DNA of 10,501 nucleotides from Lachnospiraceae bacterium (lineage in GTDB: Bacteria > Bacillota > Clostridia > Lachnospirales > Lachnospiraceae): contig JAAUZN010000051.1 in NCBI GenBank assembly GCA_014804565.1, positions 25,827 to 36,327 on the forward strand, in the 5' to 3' direction. Position 1 is the stretch's first letter; each line of letters opens with the position of its first letter. The notes under the pieces were generated by a model. The model worked only from the letters and a program-made list of their open reading frames with translations. It was not told the origin of the DNA and did not search any database. A program made the position numbers and the translations under genes. This document shows positions 1-5,790 of the stretch, one piece after another.

Positions 1-495
1 ACGCTCTCCTATGTGGAGTCGCAGGGCGGCGACAGAGAGGAACTTTCCCGGCTTATGGGGGACAATCTGGTGCCGGAGGGGCAGTATGATGTAGAGACGA
101 TAAAAAGCTATTTTTACAGTTTAATAGAAAAGGCCATGGAGCTGCGTGACAGAGAATCGGATAACCAGAGCAAACGGATATTAAAGAAAGCGCTCTTATA
201 TATAGAAGAAAACTTTTCGCAGGAGACGATCTCTCTCAATTCCGTGGCGGGAGAAGTCAACGTAAGCGCCAACTATTTCAGCGCGATCTTCAGTCAGGCC
301 ATGCAGGTGACTTTTGTGGAGTATGTGACGGGCAAACGGATGGAGAAGGCGAAACGGCTCCTCAGGCAGACGCAGATGCATACCGGCGAGGTCGCCTCGG
401 AGGTTGGATACAAGGATCCCCATTATTTCAGCTTTGTCTTTAAGAAGACGCAGGGCTGTACGCCGAGGGAATATCGGGCGGGGAATCTATCTTAA
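1..495 (+). CDS. AraC-family transcriptional regulator, C-terminal part (probable YesN-type response regulator), 5' truncated
   Basis: The frame is open from the first base to TAA at 493-495, giving 164 residues, so the real start lies outside the window. Residues about 60-158 form the double helix-turn-helix of the AraC/XylS family. The first HTH is around SLNSVAGEVNVSANYFSAIF and the second around TGEVASEVGYKDPHYFSFVF, ending in the typical FKKTQGCTPREYR. This domain binds DNA and normally activates transcription. The preceding helical stretch (residues about 1-58) and the position beside a sugar transporter fit the YesN response regulators, which are usually paired with a YesM-type histidine kinase; neither receiver domain nor kinase is visible here, so that part is inference. 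The gene converges on the araR-like gene, and the two stop codons overlap. The AraC-type DNA-binding domain is secure; membership of a two-component system is only likely. Confidence 0.9.
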   Translation, partial: TLSYVESQGGDREELSRLMGDNLVPEGQYDVETIKSYFYSLIEKAMELRDRESDNQSKRILKKALLYIEENFSQETISLNSVAGEVNVSANYFSAIFSQAMQVTFVEYVTGKRMEKAKRLLRQTQMHTGEVASEVGYKDPHYFSFVFKKTQGCTPREYRAGNLS

Positions 496-1574
496 ATATG
501 TGCGGGGCCGTCGCTCTCCTTGCGAACCAGCTCCCAGGGAATTTCCTGGGAAACGGCGGGAATACCCTTTAACAGCCGGATCATCGTCTCGGCGGTCCGG
601 GAGCCCATTTCGCGAGGACGATGGGTCAAAGTTGTGATCCGTACCTTGCTCAGATCGCTTAAGTAACTGTTGTCAAAACAGACTACGGAGACGTCACGGG
701 GAACCTGGATGTGGGCGTAGGAAAGCTCTTTGATCAGCCAGTAGGCGATCTCATCGTTATAGCAGATAACAGCAGTGCAGCCGCCCAGACGTTCTTTGAT
801 GTAAGCCGCAAGGAAGCGGGTATCCTGTTTCTTTTCCAGAGCCTCCACGTCCTGCGACTGAAACCATCCCACATGTCGGTCTTCCATTTCATAGCCCAGA
901 TCCCGCAGGCAGGAAACGGCGCCCTGATAGCGCTCGGGCCCCTGCCTGTCATCTATCCTGAAAAGCCCGGCGATTCGTGTATGCCCCAGATCTGCGAGAT
1001 GACTGGCCAAAAGATAGCCGCCATAGTAATTATCGTCCTTGATGCAGATTTCATCGGACAGGGCGTCGTACCGGTTGTGCAGAAAGAGGAGTCGTGTACC
1101 GGCGGCTTTCAGCTTCTCGTAGAGATCTGCGTTTGGTGTGGGAAGCGTGCTCTTGGAGCCTTCCACGATCAATCCTCTGGGAGGATCTGCGAGCAGGGTG
1201 AGCAAATGCTTTCTTTCTATAGAAGTATCATTGTCCGTAGTATAGACCCTCAGCTGATAGCCCTGAGAGGCAAGGGCGGAGCGGATGTCAGAAAGCAGAT
1301 GGGGATATATGTATTCCTGGCTGCTGGCGATCAGGATCGGGATGTTGTTTTGCCAGGCGTCCGGTGAGAGGCCGGTGGCATAGGAGCCGCTTCCCTGCCG
1401 GCTTTCGATCAGCCCCCTGTCTCGCAGGAGCGCGAGGGCGGCCCGCACAGTCTGACGGCTGACCTGGTGCTGCTCGGCAAGCGTCGCTTCAGTGGGAAGA
1501 GCCGTGATTCCTTTTTGAAGATTCTGTGCAATCTGTTCCGTAAGACGCTCCGAAAGTGTTTCGTACTTGCTCAT
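492..1574 (-). CDS. araR: AraR-type transcriptional repressor (GntR winged helix fused to LacI-type sugar-binding domain)
   Basis: This 360-residue protein has the domain order of Bacillus AraR. A GntR-family winged helix lies at residues about 6-66, with LPTEATLAEQHQVSRQTVRAA as recognition region and a wing at RQGSGSY. A LacI/periplasmic-binding-like effector domain follows at about 77-355, with typical pieces GLIVEGSKS, LADLGHTRIAGLF, VICYNDEIA and VPRDVSVVCFDNSYLS. Length matches the family. AraR proteins repress L-arabinose uptake and catabolism genes and release DNA when arabinose binds. The ATG at 1574 is preceded on the minus strand by AGAGGA (forward 1587-1592), which supports the start. 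The gene is divergent from the sugar ABC operon, so that operon is its most likely target, and an inverted repeat just upstream suggests autoregulation. Family assignment is strong; arabinose as effector is inferred from family resemblance, since no arabinose catabolic gene is in view. Confidence 0.88.
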   Translation of the reverse strand: MSKYETLSERLTEQIAQNLQKGITALPTEATLAEQHQVSRQTVRAALALLRDRGLIESRQGSGSYATGLSPDAWQNNIPILIASSQEYIYPHLLSDIRSALASQGYQLRVYTTDNDTSIERKHLLTLLADPPRGLIVEGSKSTLPTPNADLYEKLKAAGTRLLFLHNRYDALSDEICIKDDNYYGGYLLASHLADLGHTRIAGLFRIDDRQGPERYQGAVSCLRDLGYEMEDRHVGWFQSQDVEALEKKQDTRFLAAYIKERLGGCTAVICYNDEIAYWLIKELSYAHIQVPRDVSVVCFDNSYLSDLSKVRITTLTHRPREMGSRTAETMIRLLKGIPAVSQEIPWELVRKESDGPAHI

Positions 1575-1602
1575 AGTAAAAAATTCCTCTTTTTGTTCAT
1601 TG

Positions 1603-1614
1603 TTTGTTTACAAA
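1603..1614. promoter_or_regulatory. Candidate AraR-like operator upstream of araR
   Basis: TTTGT-TT-ACAAA is a perfect inverted repeat lying 29 bp upstream of the araR-like start. Read on the minus strand it is ATTTGT-AA-ACAAAC, close to the arms of the Bacillus AraR operator (ATTTGT-ACGT-ACAAAT) but with a 2-bp instead of a 4-bp spacer. On the minus strand it directly follows a possible -10 hexamer TATGAT (forward 1614-1619; no good -35 is visible), so a bound repressor would cover the transcription start. Autoregulation is inferred. Confidence 0.5.
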
Positions 1615-1780
1615 TCATAACATATTTATTCACAAAAAACGCTAGAATCGGAAAAATTCACCGCCAAATCGTGTTTTTAATAATATTTGCCATAAAAAGA
1701 ATTGCTGATTTTCTCTGGAGTTCCTTGTAAAAATCCACAAAATAAAACTAAAATCAGAAAAAATTACCCTAAAAAATCAA

Positions 1781-1819
1781 ATTTGTACTATATTTATTTA
1801 TTATATCATAAATTTGTAT
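1781..1819. promoter_or_regulatory. Pair of AraR-like operator half-sites
   Basis: ATTTGTAC (1781-1788) and ATTTGTAT (1812-1819) are direct copies of the AraR half-site, with start points 31 bp apart, about three helical turns. Their right-hand partners (GTACAAAT in Bacillus) are poorly conserved, so these are half-sites rather than full palindromes. In B. subtilis AraR binds pairs of in-phase operators cooperatively at transport and catabolic promoters, so the phasing is suggestive. The first overlaps a possible -35 element and the second would lie around +1. Confidence 0.42.
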
Positions 1820-1828
1820 TGTTGAACC

Positions 1829-1861
1829 CACCCAAAATAAATAAAAGTCAGATTTTGGGTG
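1829..1861. repeat. 10-bp perfect inverted repeat in the transporter promoter/leader region
   Basis: CACCCAAAAT (1829-1838) and ATTTTGGGTG (1852-1861) pair perfectly around a 13-nt loop. A short direct repeat GTTGAA (1821-1826 and 1861-1866) borders the structure. It is followed by GTTGAAGAG and not by a T-run, so it is not an intrinsic terminator. It could be a DNA operator for a second regulator, for example the AraC-type protein, or an RNA hairpin in the 5' leader. The sequence does not decide between them. Confidence 0.6.
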
Positions 1862-1888
1862 TTGAAGAGATTCGTCAATTTTGCTAAA

Positions 1889-1931
1889 GTGTTCTCAGAG
1901 ACGCGAAAACATGTTCCGCGTTCTCAAACAC
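1889..1931 (+). promoter_or_regulatory. Leader hairpin upstream of the binding-protein gene
   Basis: GTGTT (1889-1893) pairs with AACAC (1927-1931), and inside it GAGACGCG (1898-1905) pairs with CGCGTTCTC (1917-1925) with one bulged T. The apical loop contains the small palindrome AACATGTT. No T-tract follows. It probably folds in the 5' untranslated leader and may affect mRNA stability or translation; it matches no riboswitch class I recognise. Confidence 0.45.
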
Positions 1932-1944
1932 ATAATTTCGATTC

Positions 1945-1972
1945 TTCGCCAGAAGGCGAAAGGAAAGGGAGG
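1945..1972 (+). promoter_or_regulatory. Small hairpin and strong ribosome binding site for the binding-protein gene
   Basis: TTCGCC-AGAA-GGCGAA (1945-1960) is a compact 6-bp stem with a 4-nt loop ending 3 nt before the purine-rich AAAGGGAGG (1964-1972). That Shine-Dalgarno sequence is 9 nt from ATG at 1982 and fixes the start there, 41 codons downstream of the first possible in-frame TTG at 1859. A stable hairpin just 5' of the Shine-Dalgarno sequence could keep the site accessible or protect the transcript. Confidence 0.6.
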
Positions 1973-1981
1973 AAATTAAGA

Positions 1982-3055
1982 ATGAAGAGAAAATTAGCAG
2001 TGTTAATGACAGGTGCCATGGTAATGGCTACTCTGGCTGGTTGCGGCGGAAGTGAGGCGGCTCCTGCAGCAGCACCCGCAGCGGCAGAGGAGGAAGCTCC
2101 TGCAGCAGAGGAGGCAGAGGCTCCCGCAGCAGAGGAGGAAGCTCCTGCAGCAGAGGAAGAGGCAGCAGCTCCTGCAGCAAGCGGCGATCTGATCACCGTT
2201 GGTATCATCAACAACGATCCTAACGAGTCCGGTTATCGTACCGCTAACGATGCAGACCTGAAGGCTACCTTCACAGAGGAGAACGGTTATTCTGCATCCT
2301 TTGCGTACAGCATGAAGAATGACGAGCAGATCACAGCAGCGCAGAAGTTCATCCAGGATGGCGTTGACTATCTGCTTCTCTCCGCAGCTGATACGTCAGG
2401 TTGGGATTCCGTACTGCAGGATGCACAGGATGCAGGTGTTGAAGTTATTCTGTTTGACCGTACCATTGATGCGGACGAGAGTCTCTATCTTGCTTCTATC
2501 GTATCCGATATGGACAAAGAGGGTGAGACCGCTGTAAACTGGCTGGAAGGTCAGGGTCTTGATACCTACAACATCATCCACATTCAGGGCGTTATGGGTT
2601 CTGCAGCACAGTTAGGCCGTACCGGCGCACTTGACGCTAAGGTAGCAGCGGATGATAACTGGAATCTGGTTGAGCAGCAGACCGCTGAGTGGAATGCAGA
2701 GACAGCACAGCAGATCGTAAATTCCGTGATTACCTCTGGTAAAGAGTTCAACGTAATCTACGCAGAGAACGACGATATGGCTAAGGGTGCGGTTGCAGCA
2801 CTGGATGCAGCAGGTATCTCCCACGGCGTAGGCAAGGATGTCATCGTAATGGGCTTTGACTGCAACAAGTGGGCTCTTGAGGAGCTGCTTAACCAGAACT
2901 GGAACTACGATGGTCAGTGTAATCCTTTCCAGTCTTCTTACATCGATGATGTAATCAAGAATGGCGCACCTGCAGAGAAGACTATCATCATGGATGAGAA
3001 GGGCTTCGATGCTACCACCATCACACAGGAAGATGTAGATAGCTACGGCATCTAA
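1982..3055 (+). CDS. ytfQ: Sugar ABC transporter substrate-binding lipoprotein (YtfQ-like)
   Basis: This 357-residue protein captures a sugar outside the membrane and hands it to the permeases. It begins with a lipoprotein signal peptide (basic MKRK, hydrophobic residues 5-17) ending in lipobox L18-A-G-C21, so Cys21 should be lipidated. Residues 25-66 are an Ala/Glu/Pro linker, and residues 70-357 form a type I periplasmic-binding fold of the RbsB/LacI kind. The core is very like E. coli YtfQ (galactofuranose binding): GWDSVLQDAQDAGVEVILFDR, then TIDADESLY, IIHIQGVMGS and VIYAENDDMAKGA. Related binding proteins serve L-arabinose in Shewanella (AraU) and fructose in bifidobacteria, so substrate cannot be read from similarity; the divergent AraR-like gene favours arabinose. 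It is first in the transporter operon, and the hairpin downstream may raise its expression relative to the other subunits. Confidence 0.93.
   Translation: MKRKLAVLMTGAMVMATLAGCGGSEAAPAAAPAAAEEEAPAAEEAEAPAAEEEAPAAEEEAAAPAASGDLITVGIINNDPNESGYRTANDADLKATFTEENGYSASFAYSMKNDEQITAAQKFIQDGVDYLLLSAADTSGWDSVLQDAQDAGVEVILFDRTIDADESLYLASIVSDMDKEGETAVNWLEGQGLDTYNIIHIQGVMGSAAQLGRTGALDAKVAADDNWNLVEQQTAEWNAETAQQIVNSVITSGKEFNVIYAENDDMAKGAVAALDAAGISHGVGKDVIVMGFDCNKWALEELLNQNWNYDGQCNPFQSSYIDDVIKNGAPAEKTIIMDEKGFDATTITQEDVDSYGI
2087..2179 (+). repeat. Imperfect 45-bp tandem repeat encoding an Ala/Glu/Pro linker
   Basis: Two near-identical units encode EEEAPAAEEAEAPAA (residues 36-50) and EEEAPAAEEEAAAPAA (51-66) of the binding lipoprotein. 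The DNA shares GAGGAGGAAGCTCCTGCAGC in both copies. The region is a disordered, acidic, proline-spaced tether between the lipid anchor at Cys21 and the folded domain, and it probably varies in length between strains by slippage. Confidence 0.75.
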
Positions 3056-3065
3056 TCGTGAAGGT

Positions 3066-3094
3066 TTGCCAGTTTAGGAAGAATATGCTATAAT
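3066..3094 (+). promoter_or_regulatory. Near-consensus sigma-A promoter between binding-protein and ATPase genes
   Basis: TTGCCA (3066-3071), a 17-nt spacer and TATAAT (3089-3094) match sigma-A consensus at 11 of 12 positions. A TGC just before the -10 gives an extended -10 element as well. Transcription should start near 3101. It would give the ATPase and permease genes their own promoter, or make a short RNA if the hairpin directly downstream terminates. Confidence 0.65.
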
Positions 3095-3103
3095 GTATAG
3101 AAC

Positions 3104-3156
3104 GAGCGCGGCGCAGCGCCATCCAGCCTGCCCGCGCTCTTTCTCTAAAATTTTTT
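3104..3156 (+). terminator. GC-rich hairpin, candidate partial terminator/attenuator before the ATPase gene
   Basis: GAGCGCGG (3104-3111) pairs with CCGCGCTC (3132-3139) around a 20-nt loop that contains a competing GGCGC/GCGCC palindrome. A broken pyrimidine tract TTTCTCT and then TTTTTT follow. The T-tract is interrupted, so termination may be partial. A hairpin after the binding-protein gene commonly lowers expression of the membrane subunits relative to the binding protein. It also lies at about +3 to +39 of the promoter just upstream. Confidence 0.5.
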
Positions 3157-3185
3157 ACAAAAATGTTTGGGAGGTGGACCTGAGA

Positions 3186-4700
3186 GTGGAAGGAAATGTT
3201 GTATTAAAAATGAGAAACATTCACAAAATCTTCCCCGGAGTACATGCTCTGCAAGGTGTGGACTTCACTTTGCGCAAGGGTGAGATTCATGCGCTTATGG
3301 GGGAGAACGGCGCAGGAAAATCTACGCTGATCAAGGTTCTTACCGGGGTTTACGGCAAGGAGGATGGAGAGATCTTCTTAGATGGCACGGAGGGTGCGGT
3401 GGCGATTCATTCGCCGCAGGACGCGCAGAGAATGGGTATCAGTACCGTGTATCAGGAGATCACGCTCTGCCCGAACCTGACTGTGGCAGAGAATATGTTC
3501 ATCGGCCGTACGGCGGGCACAGTGCAGAACTGGAAAAAAATGAACGCTGACACGGATAAGATTCTGCAGTCGCTGCAGATACCTGCAAAGGCGACGCAGC
3601 AGTTGGAGACGTGTTCCCTGGCGGTGCAGCAGATGATCGCTATTGCCCGTGCGGTGGACATGGAATGTAAGGTTCTGATTCTGGATGAGCCTACCTCGTC
3701 TCTGGATGAGCAGGAGGTGGAGAAGCTATTTAAGCTGATGCGGGATCTTCGCGCCAAAGGCGTGGGCATCATCTTTGTTACTCACTTTTTGGAGCAGGTA
3801 TACGAGGTTTGCGACAGAATTACCGTTATGAGAGACGGTAAGCTTGTGGGCGAGTATGAGATTGAGAGCCTGCCCCGTGTACAGCTTGTGTCCAAGATGC
3901 TCGGCAAAGAGGTGGATGATCTCTCCGATATCAAGAGCGAAACAAAGGCATATGAGGCAGAAAAGGGTGCGGCCCCTGTGCTCGAGGCGGAAGGTCTTGT
4001 CAGTAACGCGGGTATCAAGCCTTTCGATTTCCATATCAACAAGGGTGAGGTAAACGGTTTTACGGGTCTTCTTGGGTCTGGCCGAAGCGAGTGTGTGCGC
4101 GCCATTTTCGGTGCAGACAGAGTGACTGGCGGAAAGGTCAAGATGAAAGGCAAGGATGTAAAGATCGCAAAGCCGCTTGACGCCATGAAGAACGGTATCG
4201 CTTATCTGCCTGAGGATCGTAAAGTGGACGGTATCGTGGGCGATCTTTCCGTGCGCGACAATATCATTCTGGCGCAGCAGGTGCTCAAGGGCTTCTTTAA
4301 ACCCTTCTCCAAGGCGGAAGCCAACAAGGTTGCGGACGAATACATAAAACTTTTAAGTATCAAGACGGCTTCCAAAGATACACCCATTAAATCTCTTTCC
4401 GGTGGTAACCAGCAGAAGGTAATCGTGGCGAGATGGCTCTTCACACATCCGGAATACCTGATCCTGGATGAGCCTACCAGAGGTATCGATGTGGGCACGA
4501 AGGTGGATATCCAGAAACTGGTGTTGAAGCTGGCTTCTGAGGGTATGAGTGTAACCTTTATCTCTTCCGAGCTGGATGAGATGCTCAGAACCTGTTCGCG
4601 TCTGATCGTCATGCGTGACCGCAAGGCAGTGGGCGAACTTACAGGTGACGATCTGAACCAGGCTACGGTTATGAATACGATCGCGGGAGGTGACAAATAA
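3186..4700 (+). CDS. ytfR: Sugar ABC transporter ATP-binding protein, two fused ATPase domains (YtfR-like)
   Basis: This cytoplasmic protein powers import. From GTG at 3186 it has 504 residues, the usual length for this CUT2 family (RbsA, MglA, YtfR). Domain 1 has Walker A GENGAGKST (39-47), Q-loop Q90, signature region SLAVQQ (144-149), Walker B LILDEPT (164-170) and switch H200. Domain 2 has a degenerate Walker A GLLGSGRSE (294-302) with Arg instead of Lys, a good signature LSGGNQQ (404-410) and Walker B LILDEPT (425-431). I chose GTG 3186 because GGGAGG (3169-3174) lies 11 nt upstream; CTG 3180 and ATG 3210 are in frame too. The in-frame ATG at 3093 lies inside the -10 hexamer and cannot be the start. 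The gene abuts the first permease gene. Confidence 0.93.
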   Translation: MEGNVVLKMRNIHKIFPGVHALQGVDFTLRKGEIHALMGENGAGKSTLIKVLTGVYGKEDGEIFLDGTEGAVAIHSPQDAQRMGISTVYQEITLCPNLTVAENMFIGRTAGTVQNWKKMNADTDKILQSLQIPAKATQQLETCSLAVQQMIAIARAVDMECKVLILDEPTSSLDEQEVEKLFKLMRDLRAKGVGIIFVTHFLEQVYEVCDRITVMRDGKLVGEYEIESLPRVQLVSKMLGKEVDDLSDIKSETKAYEAEKGAAPVLEAEGLVSNAGIKPFDFHINKGEVNGFTGLLGSGRSECVRAIFGADRVTGGKVKMKGKDVKIAKPLDAMKNGIAYLPEDRKVDGIVGDLSVRDNIILAQQVLKGFFKPFSKAEANKVADEYIKLLSIKTASKDTPIKSLSGGNQQKVIVARWLFTHPEYLILDEPTRGIDVGTKVDIQKLVLKLASEGMSVTFISSELDEMLRTCSRLIVMRDRKAVGELTGDDLNQATVMNTIAGGDK

Positions 4701-5789
4701 ATGGCTGGTAACGAGACAAAAACTGCGAGTGCAGTCTCTTTGAAAAATCTGGTGAGAAACCAGTGTTTTATCCCCATTGCGGCGCTTTTGCTGCTGGCGG
4801 TGTTTAACCTGATTGTTGATCCGACGTTCTTCAAGATCACAGTGGTTACGAACAGCGCGGGTAATGCAGTGCTTTCCGGTTTTATCATCGACATTTTGAA
4901 CAACGGTTCCGAGCTGGCGATATTGGCCATCGGCATGACGCTGGTAACGGCGGCTTCCGGCGGACAGGATATCAGTGTGGGTGCGGCAACTGCGATTGCC
5001 GGAAGCGTGATTCTCCGGGTGCTTTGCGGAGGGAATGCGCGGCCGGAGACCATGCAGGCGCCTATCATTGTCGCTTTTCTGGTAGCCTGTGTGGTGGCAG
5101 CGCTCTTCGGTGCGTTTAACGGCGTATTGGTGGCGTATTTCAAGATTCAGCCTATGATCGCGACATTGATCCTTTACACGGCGGGGCGTTCTATAGCGGC
5201 TTGGATCAACAATAACGAACTTCCGGTCATCAGTGATCTTGAGTTTGGTTATTTCGGTGGCTTTATTCCGGGCGTACCGATTCCAACACCGGTATTTATT
5301 ACGATTGCCTGCATAGTTATTATTGGAATTACACTAAAAATGACAAATCTGCGTCTGTATACACAGGCGGTTGGTATCAACCAGAGCTCCTCCAAGTTGA
5401 ATGGTTTGAACCCGGAGCTGATCAAGGTGATGGCGTTCGTGATCCTCGGCTTGTGTGTAGCGGTGGTAGGACTGATCAAGGTAAGTCGTATCTCCAGTAT
5501 TAACTACTCCGTTATTGCGAAGGATATCGAGATGGATGCGATCCTGGCAGTTGCTCTCGGCGGCAATGCTCTGAGCGGCGGTAAGTTTAACATGGCAGCT
5601 TCCATTATCGGCGCATATGTGATTCAGTGCCTGACGACTACCCTCATTAAGGTTGGCGTGGCTTCCACGGCGCTTCCGGCATATAAGGCAGTGGTGGTCA
5701 TCGTTCTGGTGGTAGTCAGCGCGCCTGCTGTGAGAGAGTGGTTTACTTCCCTCACCAAGAAAATCAAACTGAAAGGGGAGGTGGCGTAA
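4701..5789 (+). CDS. ytfT: Sugar ABC transporter permease (YtfT-like)
   Basis: This 362-residue integral membrane protein belongs to the BPD_transp_2 / RbsC-like permease family and forms half of the sugar channel. After a short cytoplasmic N-terminus (about 1-20), hydrophobic segments span the protein (for example about 22-40, 71-86, 97-108, 121-145, 197-213, 243-260, 329-341). Family marks are SGGQDISVGAATAIAGS (86-102), YFKIQPMIATLILYTAGR (146-163) and EMDAILAVALGGNALSGG (277-294), which resemble E. coli YtfT more than the other permease. The loop QAVGINQSSSKLNGLN (222-237) probably contacts the ATPase. ATG follows the ATPase stop codon with no gap, and GGGAGG (4685-4690) is 10 nt upstream. 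A Gln stands where E. coli YtfT has Ile (GGIDLSVG). Confidence 0.92.
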   Translation: MAGNETKTASAVSLKNLVRNQCFIPIAALLLLAVFNLIVDPTFFKITVVTNSAGNAVLSGFIIDILNNGSELAILAIGMTLVTAASGGQDISVGAATAIAGSVILRVLCGGNARPETMQAPIIVAFLVACVVAALFGAFNGVLVAYFKIQPMIATLILYTAGRSIAAWINNNELPVISDLEFGYFGGFIPGVPIPTPVFITIACIVIIGITLKMTNLRLYTQAVGINQSSSKLNGLNPELIKVMAFVILGLCVAVVGLIKVSRISSINYSVIAKDIEMDAILAVALGGNALSGGKFNMAASIIGAYVIQCLTTTLIKVGVASTALPAYKAVVVIVLVVVSAPAVREWFTSLTKKIKLKGEVA

Positions 5790-5790
5790 G

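Larger units (their letters stand above)
1575..1981. other. Divergent AT-rich intergenic regulatory region
   Basis: This 407-bp stretch between the araR-like gene and the binding-protein gene contains no convincing gene. It is very AT-rich up to about 1850, unlike the flanking genes, and holds the TTTGT-TT-ACAAA repeat near araR, two ATTTGTA half-sites (1781, 1812), an inverted repeat at 1829-1861 and two further leader hairpins. The promoter of the transporter operon is not clear-cut. TTGTAC (1783-1788), 17 nt, TCATAA (1806-1811) overlaps the half-sites and is my preferred but weak candidate; TTGTAA (1725-1730), 18 nt, TAAAAT (1749-1754) is an alternative. Short reading frames here have no ribosome binding site and no recognisable content. 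Confidence 0.7.

Noticed and set aside
533..550. Near-palindrome CCCAGG-GAATTT-CCTGGG near the 3' end of the araR-like gene
   Set aside because: It lies in coding sequence, has no T-run on either strand, and cannot be supported as a terminator or operator.
711..1367. Long plus-strand open frame (218 codons) opposite the araR-like gene
   Set aside because: It is antisense to a clear GntR/LacI-type protein, has no recognisable domain and no convincing ribosome binding site.
1705..1757. CTGATTTT / AAAATCAG inverted repeat with 37-bp gap
   Set aside because: Short, widely spaced and in AT-rich DNA, so it is likely by chance.
1859..1981. In-frame TTG start giving 41 extra residues on the binding protein
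   Set aside because: It would bury the lipoprotein signal peptide internally, while a strong Shine-Dalgarno sits before ATG 1982.
3093..3185. Upstream ATG extension of the ATPase gene
   Set aside because: The ATG overlaps the TATAAT of a strong promoter, the added residues have no family similarity, and the hairpin and ribosome binding site lie downstream.
4202..5143. Minus-strand open frame (313 codons) across the ATPase/permease junction
   Set aside because: It is antisense to two well-supported transporter genes and has low-complexity Ser/Thr/Ala content typical of shadows.
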